The notes beneath the pieces are model-generated. The model did no database searches and was not told the DNA's origin. It saw nothing but the letters and a program-made list of their open reading frames with translations. Both the position numbers and the translations under genes were made by a program. A DNA stretch of 64,000 nucleotides, taken from positions 23,749,005 through 23,813,004 of the forward strand of contig CM055092.1 of assembly GCA_029204225.1 (NCBI GenBank), given 5' to 3'. Shown in pieces: positions 33,829 to 42,431 of the stretch. This DNA comes from Diphasiastrum complanatum (Eukaryota; Streptophyta; Lycopodiopsida; Lycopodiales; Lycopodiaceae). The stretch's first letter is position 1. Every line of letters starts with the position of its first letter.

Positions 33829-35090
33829 AATCACACAGTTATCAAAGATTGTCAGTTGTTATATTCCCATGCTTTTAAAGAATAGTGCATTGAAGGAAAC
33901 TATTTTGTAACTACTACATTATACTCATCTGGTTAAAGGATGTTATAAGTATCCAAACATGAACGTGATTGGCATCTAACTACTATTATTGGGCATCCAA
34001 CTACTCAAAATTCTGAAATTTGTCAAACGTAGTGATTTTGCAAAATAGTAATTTTCCAGGGGATCCATTTACATATGTCCCTATTTCTAGTACTCGAGAA
34101 AATTTGCATAATATAGTAATGGAACTGGCGAGAACTTTGATTGTAATAAAGGCCTACGTACAAAGATCCAAAAGCAAAGAAGAATTGATCAAAAACACCT
34201 TGAACTCCTCAATGACATACTCTTTTGCAATTGATTGTACAAAATTAGATTCTGATCAAGCAGATTTTGCAGATCCCTATTGTTTTCATTAGTTTAAAAG
34301 TACTCAAGGGGCTAGCCATGTAACAAAAGACATAGGAATGGATATCGTGACAAGATTCCAGTTGGCCTTGTGACAAACAATGAGGGATTTAGACCTATCT
34401 TGAATTTATACATCGAAATGTCTGGAACTGCCATAGATCAACATCATATTTATGAATGACTTCTGACCATATGAGTGTAACACTATTTTCTTGTTGTGAG
34501 ATATTATGACATACTTTGATTATGACGTATGGTAACTAGATGATAACAGAAGGAATCTTTAAGAATTTGGATGTTTAGATATTTTGATCAAAAACACCTT
34601 AACCTTGAATCCTTGAATGACGTACTATTTTGATTGTACAAAATTGGATTTGAAAGTAGAATATTATGCACTTCTCAGTTTTCATTAATTTAGGAGAACT
34701 GAAGAGCAAAGCTAGCCATGTAAGATGCACATAATTGCATGCACCCTTATCATGTATGTATTTGGTGGTCTTCACGATTGGAGAAAATACTCCATTGTTC
34801 TTGACTATTGTTGTAGTTGTCCTCCTTTTGACCAAGATCTGGTTGATTTGACAAATTTTTGTTGTTTTTTTTTATTTCTCAGATCCAGATGGATCTTAAG
34901 AATGGTGACTGAACAGCTTCACCTATTCAATAATCAGATTAGATTTCAAACAAGCAAATCCACTAAAATCGGGCAAAATCACTTCCAACTAACCCTAAAT
35001 GCAATTTTAACACTATTCATGCCACGACAAGATGCCTAATGCAAGCTAACCATCCAACAAACATGTTGCAAACTAAAAAATTGGCGTAGC
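33829..35090 (-). other. non-coding middle of tandem unit 2
   Basis: Closely matches 28,084-30,096 except for the 737-bp gap at 34,733. Open frames here repeat those of unit 1 but show no codon-preserving pattern that I can see. Confidence 0.4.
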
Positions 35091-35108
35091 TCCTTGGAAA
35101 CGATGCCA
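35091..35108 (-). promoter_or_regulatory. tRNA-Asp-like primer site, unit 2
   Basis: Same 18 bases as at 30,098-30,115, four bases inside the LTR end at 35,113. Confidence 0.45.
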
Positions 35109-35112
35109 AAAT

Positions 35113-35683
35113 TGTAGTGGATTTCTTTCCTACCTATCATCAACCCAAGATCCAAGCAATCTAGCATCATGGAGATGAAGTTAGTTGTCACGCGTAGGTT
35201 CGTTCTCATGAGAACGATAGCGTATACCAAATTTTAGCATGAATGGAAGATCCACATCTAACTCTAACACGTTAGCACTAATTTAATCCTAAGCGTTAAC
35301 ACTACACAATTAACACTACATTCATTGACACTACCTTCCACAATGAAGATAGCTTACTCTTTCTCTCTCTCCCTTTCTCTCTTACAAAAAACATAAGAAA
35401 TAGCAATTCAAAATACATTCCGATCCAACAATTAGCAAATACAACAAAAGCATGAGAGATGGAGGAAAAGAGATAGAGAGCAAGGACATTCAGAAATCCA
35501 TTCCATAAGAGAACCAATCTGCTTGTATTGAAATGAGGATATGAACATGAGGAACAACTCGAGTTTACCCCTATTTATAGTAGAGAGGAGGACCTTGCCC
35601 TCAAAATCCTATTGGTCCATTTCTACCTCCATAACTATTCAAACTTAAAAAAGAGTGGGAACCCATTTCAAACCTAGATTACA
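35113..35683 (-). repeat. LTR with intact U3, unit 2 (about 571 bp)
   Basis: Plus-strand ends TGTAGTGG...GATTACA, so TGTA...TACA on the minus strand. TATA box CTATAAATAGGGG at about 35,572-35,583. It ends beside the copia fragment that starts at about 35,686. Its inner end (CCACTACA) resembles that of the E1 LTR (CCACCACA), suggesting related families. Confidence 0.55.
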
Positions 35684-35685
35684 AG

Positions 35686-36133
35686 AGTATGTTGACACTA
35701 ATTAGGCTGGCAATGTAGACGATAGAAAGTCAACTATACGGTATGCTTTCAACTTTGGAAATGGCTATCTTCATGGTCTAGTAAGAAACATGATATTGTT
35801 TTTCTTTCGTCGACAAAAGCTGAGTATAAAGTATTAAGTTCTATGACTCAAAAAGTTGTATGGCTATGAAGATTGTTGAGTGAGATTGGTATGACGCAAA
35901 AACACCCTACGATTATCTTCACTGATAGTCAAAGCATGATACAATCGGCCAAAAATCCAGTATTTCATGGAAGAGCTACACACATTGAAGTAAAATATCA
36001 CTTTGTGCTTGAGAAATTACATTCTGCAGATATTAGTATTATGCATTGTTCCACAATGTTGCAACTTGTTGATAAGTTCACAAAAGCTAGAAGTAAAGAC
36101 AAGTTTGAGAATAAAGAGAAGGAAAAAGACTAA
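35686..36133 (+). pseudogene. Ty1/copia RNase H fragment
   Basis: The plus strand reads AGNVDDRKST, KAEYKVLSSMTQKVVWL, LLSEIGMTQKHPTIIFTDSQS, HGRATHIEVKYHFVLEKL and LVDKFTKARSKDKFE. This is the C-terminal end of a copia pol, with frame breaks in its first third. A second copia fragment follows after about 50 bases. Confidence 0.85.
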
Positions 36134-36164
36134 TTAAAACTGATGATGACGATCAAAGTATGCT

Positions 36165-36741
36165 ATTTCCACCTTAGAAAAGGTTGGAATGAAAGATTGT
36201 AAAGGGATTGACACCCCTCTAGAGCAAGTTGTGAAAGCTTCTATTGATGGTGATGAAGCATCCTTTGAGGACATCACACTCTATAGAAAGCTTATTGGAT
36301 CCTTGATCTATTTAACAGTCATTAGACCTGATCTAAGTTTTAGTGTAAGCAAGTTGAGTCAATATATGCAAGGTCCTTTAGTATGTCAATGGAAAAGTAC
36401 CAAACGAGTTCTTAGATACATTTCATCTACTAGGAATTTTGGCATTGTCTATCAAGGGACTAATTTGTGCTTGAGAACATACTCGGACTTAGATTTTTTA
36501 AGTGACAAGATGGATAGAAAATCCATAAGTGCCTTTGGTACATTCCTGTATGGATGATTTATATCTTGGCTTTCAAAAAATCAAGATACTATCTCTCTAT
36601 CCTCTTGTGAAGCCGACTATAAAGCATTGACATCAATAACCAAGGAGGTTCTATGGCTCAAAAGACTTTTCGAGGAGCTTCATGTGATCAAGGCCGAGGA
36701 GACTCCATGCATTTATTGTGATAATCAGGCATCACTCTAGC
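36165..36741 (+). pseudogene. Ty1/copia RT-end and RNase H fragment
   Basis: Starts before GMKDCKGIDTPL and runs through YRKLIGSLIYLTVIRPDLSF, SKLSQYMQGPLVCQWK, KRVLRYISSTRNFGIVYQGT, a TGA at 36,555, SLSSCEADYKALTSITKEVLWLKRLFEEL and YCDNQASL, where it is cut and joins the interior of an LTR at 36,742. It resembles the RT end of fragment B at 1.4-2.8 kb but is clearly another copy. Confidence 0.88.
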
Positions 36742-37558
36742 TATTTGATCTAAGTTGATTTGTACATAGCTTGATCCCACACTTGTGGAGCCTGTTCCCA
36801 TGTGTGGATGGTAGTCATAAATGGTAGTTAGATTGAATTTGTCTTGATTGACTCAAGTATGAACTAGTTGGAAGATAGTGAAGTAGAAATTTTCCATGTG
36901 GCACCATTTCATTGATCGATCATCCATTCTCATGTGAATGAGACATGCTTTCCACATGTGAGAGGCTGTTCCCACATGTGTATATATCTGGAAAATATCA
37001 GTAGGATTTGATCTTACAAGTTTCTATAAGCTAGGAGAAATCACCTCAAATCAAGCAAATCAAGATGAGGCAATGGCACCAAGTTACGATTCAATGAGGT
37101 GGGGGCTTATCTTCAATTTATTGGTTGATCTAGGATGATGTGACATTCCCCACACATGCCAGACATGTTGAGTCAGCATACGAGGTCGAAATGTGCTTGA
37201 TCGATAAAGATCATCATTGTAAATAATCCAATCTTGATGAGAGATCTTGATTTTGAGGCAATGCATTGTTATTTTCACTATTTGTGTTGTGATTTCTTGC
37301 ATTGAATGATATCAATGAGTAGTGAATTGTAATCTCTGCTCATTGTCCGTAGACTGACAGTATTCCACATGTGTGAGGCCAGTCTTGAGTCATATTGATC
37401 ATTTATCAAATTGTTATTGCTAATTAGATGCAATATTTGGTTTAGATCTATATCTAGATCTAGCCATTAGAATTGTGCTTCATCGGTCTACTTGGCATCC
37501 AACACATCTTGTGGATCGATTGTAGATCCAATTAAGGTCCAAAAATTTCATATTCTAA
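36742..37558 (+). repeat. copia LTR fragment, inverted relative to 21,889-22,582
   Basis: Begins CTAGCTATTTGATCTAAG, which is about 19 bases inside the LTR start of the minus-strand copy, and ends TTCATATTCTAACA at the equivalent of the LTR end. It is longer than the other copy owing to extra sequence around 36,880-37,000. No primer site follows. Confidence 0.78.
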
Positions 37559-38444
37559 CACTCTGCTTGATAGTTGGACGAGGAGGAGACATGAAAGAAG
37601 TATAGATCATGTGATCGGAGGCATCAAATGGATGATCCTTCAGATTATGATTCGTGAAATTCTGATTCTGATACATCATATTTTGATGATGACGTAGTTA
37701 AATTAACAATAATGAACATGTGGTTCTTTCACACTTACTCTTTAAGTTCGACGGTAACACCTTTGCTTGGTTCTAGAGTTATCAGACCAATACTTTTACA
37801 AACCCTATGTTAAGTACTTCAGTTGTTTTCTTTAATGATGTGAATAGATGTCTTTTGGCGGAGGTGTGTGAGGGAGCAATTCTACTTCTTCTTGCCTTGA
37901 AGAACTTAATGTTGTGTTTGTCTTATTGAACCGATCCTTCTAAGTTTTTCAAATTTGTAAAAGAGCCTTGGGGTGATTGCAATCAGTGGGCAATGAAGAG
38001 AATCAGATTCGAGAAAAACTCTATAGTGAATTTAATGACGGTGAAGGCTTTGAAAGTAGAGCTATATAGCAGCAATTGGATTCGATTGGCAGCTTTGGTG
38101 TATCAAACCAAACGATTAGAGATTTATAAAATTTCTCAAGCATAGGAAAAGCCTTCCACTACACTCGTGTTTCGAGTTCTTGTTGGAATCAGAGTCCTGG
38201 GTTAACGGAAATCTGAATTTTTCAGAGAAGAAATTCTTGAGAAGGAGTTTGCAGTTGGTGCGTGCTCTATACTCCACCGATTGACAAACTGTTTGAATCA
38301 GTGCATTACTTGTAGTGGGGCAACCTCAGTGGAAGAGGTTTTGTCAGAAAAAGTCATGAAAGAGGCAAAACTTTGCTGAGTATAAGTTTGGATTTCACAG
38401 AATAAAAACACGGATCTTTCCCGACACAACACTTTTGGAAGCTG
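37559..38444 (+). other. unassigned, gene-like stretch
   Basis: Short plus-strand open stretches such as FREEILEKEFAVGACSILHR (about 38,220-38,280) and MKRIRFEKNSIVNLMTVKAL (about 37,995-38,055) suggest a decayed gene, but frames change often and no family is recognised. Confidence 0.3.
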
Positions 38445-38640
38445 TAAAGGGGTGGAGGGCACCCAAGGTGGTTTAATCTAGCCGTAGAAGGACGTGGAGG
38501 GTCGGGGGCCAGAGAAGAAGTTGTGTAGATGTAAAGAGAGCACCAAAGGAGCAGCCATAGCAGAAGCTTGAGAGTGAGAAAAGCATTGGATGGAGGTCGG
38601 CACAGCTCGCACGCGCCAACAAGAGGGTCGGTAGCGCAGT
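38445..38640 (+). repeat. dispersed repeat, copy 2 (partner 23,225-23,420)
   Basis: Shares GTAGAAGG, AGAGAAGAAGTTGTG, AGCTTGAGAGTGAGA and GGTCGGCACAGCTCG-type phrases with the first copy in the same order. No further function seen. Confidence 0.6.
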
Positions 38641-38689
38641 GAGATTGATATACTTTGCTGGTGCGTAATGACGGGTTTTGCTAAGCAAC

Positions 38690-39440
38690 CTTTTTCATGC
38701 TTCCGATAATGATGCTAGATGGGATTTACTAGCTCCTTGCATGTGGCATGATATTGCAATTCATAATGTGAATTAAGTAATGTAAGTATAGAAAGTACCT
38801 TATGCCTGTCTCGAGGAACTAAATCTCTGCATATTCTTAGAGGTTTACAGATCAAAAGGTCTTGCTTACGACATAAGAATTTCACCAATTCTATTGTGAG
38901 TCACAAAGCCTCAAATGCAGATCGAGATTAGAGTTAGCTTGATTGCTTTCAAATCTTTGCATGGGAAACTCTTCGACATAACCCTATTCATTGCTATTTT
39001 TCTAAAAGATCATCCACTCCACACACTCAAGATTGTACATGCTTTTGCATTACAAATGTGCCACCTTCAATAGGCACATGTGACCTAAGCCATCACGTGA
39101 AAGCTCGAGATGAGAAAGTATTTGATTTTAAAACTGAAAAAAAATGTTGCCAAATTGCTCTATTTATGCTTGAAGAACATGCATGCCACCATACCGCCAA
39201 AAATCCTCAACCGTGGAAAAGGTGTAAACACGGCGCAGCGAGCTGCCCCAAGCGCTGCCCCTGGATTTAGGGTCTGGTTTGTCAAACCATAACGTCCACG
39301 CATTCTCCAAAGGATGCGTCTTGCTCTTGCTCACATCTAACTCTGTACCACTGTCCTCCTGTGGTGGCTGCTGCTACTTTTCTTGCCCTTTAGTTCCCTC
39401 TTGCATTAGTACCACCACAGGTGCAAGCACTAGAGATCTC
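38690..39440. other. non-coding stretch
   Basis: No recognisable gene. The short plus-strand frames around 39,060-39,290 have no motif that I know. Confidence 0.3.
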
Positions 39441-39448
39441 TCCTATTA

Positions 39449-39735
39449 GAGAGAGAGAGATTAGCAAACCCGAATGAGTGAGTGAGTGAGAGAGAGACGA
39501 TCAAGTGGCTTGGGTGTGTGTCTGTTTCAACGCATGTCTTAAAGAGATTTCCAGATAACGAATACAACAATGATGATAAAACTATGAGGGCAGGGAGCGG
39601 TGGAGTGCACGAGCGGTGGATGGAGAGATGGAGGGAAGGAGGAGGGTGAGGGAGCGATGGAGGCCAGGGGGAGGGATGGCGGGAGAGGGAGCCATGGAGG
39701 GTGAGGGAAAATGAGGGATGGATGCATGCATCCGG
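39449..39735 (+). repeat. purine-rich low-complexity DNA
   Basis: GA and GTGA runs (39,449-39,500), then GGAGGGA-rich sequence to about 39,735. The Pro/Ser/His-rich open frame on the minus strand (39,430-39,852) is a by-product of this composition. Confidence 0.75.
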
Positions 39736-39865
39736 AGGAGGCCACGCATCGTGTTCCCCATATATGCATCCCCTTCTCATCATTTTTTGTGAAAAAAGTG
39801 TGTATGCATGGGTGAGGGGAGGAGGATGCATGAGTCCCTCACCCAAGAACAAAATTGTACGTAAA

Positions 39866-39930
39866 TTTATATATATATATATATATAAATATATAGAGAG
39901 AGAGAGATATCTATAAATATATATATATAT
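39866..39930. repeat. (TA)n with embedded (GA)n
   Basis: Alternating AT tract interrupted by AGAGAGAGAGA, close to the telomere-like tract. Confidence 0.9.
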
Positions 39931-39947
39931 TTTCGTGTCACATTCAT

Positions 39948-39981
39948 CCCTAAACCCTAAACCCTAAACCCTAAACCCTAA
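39948..39981 (+). repeat. interstitial telomere tract (CCCTAAA, about 4.9 units)
   Basis: 34 bases of perfect CCCTAAA heptamers, the land-plant telomere repeat in C-strand orientation. Confidence 0.95.
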
Positions 39982-40257
39982 GGATGTACGGGTAAGAGGA
40001 TGCACCCATGATAGCATGAGTGCATCCTCCTACTGCATGTACTTTTTCAAAAAAGTAACTAAAATTCTTAGATGCATGCATGGGGAGGAGGATGTATGCA
40101 TCACGAAAATGCATACACATTCAGCTCCCACCTAGATTTGCTCCATCGCTATTAATAGTAGCAGCTCCTTTCTGCTCCATCGCTACCATCAGTAGCAGTT
40201 CTTTTTTCTCTCTTTTCACTTTGTGTTTGCACCTCTACCAAGAATAGTGAGAGAGGG

Positions 40258-40624
40258 GTGATAGCAGGTGCCGTCGCAGCTTCGATTGAGCATTTTCTCG
40301 AGGCTGATAAGCTGGATGGAGCAGAAACTCTTGCCACATTGGAATTGCTCTGTAAAACACTAGCGGGCCGCATAGCAATGGGTGGACATGCTCTATTTGT
40401 TCCTGCATTGGTGAGAATGGTCCTAAGGGTTTCAGATCAAGCAACAGAGTGCGCAATAGGCACGCTTTAAGCATTTTGTAGCTCCTCACAGACTGTTCAA
40501 GAGACTGTTATTAAAGCTGGTGGCTTCACTCATATGCTGCTACTCATCCAGAGTGACTGCACAGAAAGAGCCAAATGAAAAAACAAGGAATTTCCAAAGC
40601 TTTTGAGAGTTGATGCAAGAACAT
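40258..40624 (+). pseudogene. U-box/armadillo E3 ligase C-terminal fragment
   Basis: The plus-strand frame starts IEHFLEADKLDGAETLATLE and continues GRIAMGGHALFVPALVRMV, LRVSDQATECAIGTL, stop, FCSSSQTVQETVIKAGGFTH, MLLLIQSDCTERAK, stop, and KNKEFPKLLRV. This is the C-terminal ARM-repeat end of plant U-box (PUB) ubiquitin ligases. The U-box and N-terminal ARM repeats are absent. The in-frame stops are TAA at about 40,468 and TGA at about 40,576; the latter sits where Arg is usual, so CGA to TGA is likely. It is probably a captured or retro-copied host gene fragment. Confidence 0.75.
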
Positions 40625-41107
40625 GCTCAAATGGAGGAGAGATTGCTAAAGGTAATGCTTTCTTAGAGCGTCTTATGTTGAGAGTTTAGTTCATAATTTT
40701 CTACTTGTGCTCTTTTAATCATGTTTTAACATCTATGAAGGGCATCTGAATCGTCTCACTTTTATGTTTTGTAGCTAACAAAAGTTTCTAATATGAAGTT
40801 GGCTACTCTCGTTGAGACTTCGCTTACTAAATATTTGCAGAGTGATATTACGTAGCACATAATGTCATTAATAGCACTAGGCTTCACGCTTCATACGATC
40901 AAATAGTCTTGGTGTGCGTTAGCTCAAATCTTGCAAGAAATGACCGTTCGGTTTTAGATTGAGTGTGAGGACCACACTACTTAGCACATTACAATGAGAC
41001 CTCATTTGACACCAACAATATGACTAGAAATTAAGGAGCTCCTGGAATCCAAAAATAGGAAGCCTTCTTCCATGAAAACTAAAACTTCGATTCTCCATAG
41101 ATGTTTG
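40625..41107. other. non-coding stretch
   Basis: AT-rich, no recognisable gene. It may be intron or 3' flank of the U-box fragment. Confidence 0.3.
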
Positions 41108-41114
41108 TGGGCCA

Positions 41115-41370
41115 TCCGGGTTTAATCTCCATGATGAGATCTATTTTGAAATTTTTTTGACACGTTCTGCGCACTATGCTCTCGAACGTACTATTCAAAA
41201 TGCACAATACATTCCTGCCATGCTCCAAGAGCAAAGTGATCCCAAATCTATACTCAAGTGGGAGGAGCACGCAGGCCGGATTTTCTCTACTCTCAACCCT
41301 CTTCCGGAGGTCCTCATTTCCACGTAGGTTGAATCGATTGTCAAGTGGTCCTACTGTGCCCAAATTTTCA
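41115..41370 (+). pseudogene. unrecognised coding-like fragment
   Basis: The plus strand reads HDEIYFEIFLTRSAHYALER, AMLQEQSDPKSILKWEEHAG and IFSTLNPLPEVLIST, then TAG and VESIVKWSYCA. The composition looks protein-like with one in-frame stop. No family is known to me. The minus-strand frame over the same bases is the alternative reading. Confidence 0.3.
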
Positions 41371-41561
41371 ATTTTATCTTTCAGGTATGTATATCTAGTA
41401 ATTTATTGTCTATAGTATATTATTACTATAGCAAATATTACACCTGCGATTATCTTACAGACAAGAACTTTGCGGTTTCATAAGTATGTTTCGGGTCTAA
41501 GAGGACGTTGCGGTTTCGTGATTACATTACGGTTCTATGGGGACGTTGCGGTTTACTTATT

Positions 41562-41703
41562 ATGGAAGGAGCCAAGCAGAGGCCATTCTGCCCGGTTAGG
41601 ATTTCTAGAATTTTTTTAGGCTCGGCAAAAAAAAATGCCCGAGCCTAAAAAAATTCTGGAATTCCTAACCGGGCAGAATGGCCTCTGCCCGGCTCCTTCC
41701 ATT
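41562..41703. repeat. fold-back element, about 64-bp arms
   Basis: Left arm 41,562-41,626 and right arm 41,638-41,703 are inverted complements with about four mismatches and a loop of about 11 A-rich bases. The outer ends are ATGGAAGGAGCC and GGCTCCTTCCAT. The hairpin directly abuts the MITE-like element. Confidence 0.92.
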
Positions 41704-41705
41704 GC

Positions 41706-41920
41706 GTAATGGATTTTTGGACCCTTTTTAAACCAATACTTAGCTGCCACGTGGCAGGTGCAAGCAAAATCAGCACTAGAAAAATTTGAGACCAATCCAA
41801 TGCTACCACGTGGCAAATGGCAGGCATAATCTGCACTAATTTTTTTTAAAAAAAACAGGTGACTATTCTACTTTTTAATTTGTTCAAAAATGGGCAGAAT
41901 AGTCACCAAAAATCCATTAC
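41706..41920. mobile_element. MITE-like element with 15-bp terminal inverted repeats
   Basis: GTAATGGATTTTTGG (41,706-41,720) and CCAAAAATCCATTAC (41,906-41,920) are perfect inverted complements. Nested inside the right end is GGTGACTATTCT / AGAATAGTCACC. Length 215 bp, non-coding, AT-rich, with two CCACGTGGCA-containing phrases. No clear target-site duplication, so the superfamily is unassigned. Confidence 0.6.
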
Positions 41921-42431
41921 AAATACGTTGCAGGTTGTCCATATGTGGAGGTTTAGAAAGTGTATTATGACGGGATTTTAGGTCATCAGATTACGAATAG
42001 GGTTCGACGAGTAGATTGCAGTTTTTATAATGTATTGTTATGACTCAATGTTGTGATTCAATTAGTAGGCGTGATATTGCATTGAAGAGAGTCGCCGGGT
42101 TGTAACCAATATGCGTACGACGACCCAGATTCTGGTAGTGTTAATAACCATAAAGATAATATCTAAATGACTCATAAATAATTGAGTTAAGTGGATGGTG
42201 ACATACTCATCGCAACGTGTCATCTTTTGGTAAGGGGGTGTTAAACTTGTTGGTGTTCCGAAGCATTGGAATACTTTTAAGCGGTTGGAATACTCTTCTT
42301 TTCTGCTTCTGAGCTCTTACCTTGTGAAGCACTGCAAGTATTTTCCCACAACATATTCGCAGCAAGAACACTAGCAAGAACTCTAGGTTTACCAAGCGGA
42401 AAAAAGTCGAAGCATGTAAATTCAAGAATAT
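41921..42431. other. non-coding stretch
   Basis: No gene or clear LTR recognised. It would be expected to hold the leader of the gypsy relic that starts at 42,432. Confidence 0.3.

Larger units (their letters stand above)
30597..35683 (-). repeat. tandem chimeric unit 2
   Basis: Second copy of the unit, head-to-tail with unit 1. Homology to unit 1 ends at about 35,585 (TAGTAGAGAGG). The remaining 100 bases complete the U3 of the Asp-primer LTR, so this copy retains more of the ancestral element on its right side. Confidence 0.88.

Noticed and set aside
39430-39852. Pro/His/Ser-rich open frame of 140 codons on the minus strand
   Set aside because: It lies wholly in purine-rich low-complexity DNA on the plus strand; the composition explains the open frame.
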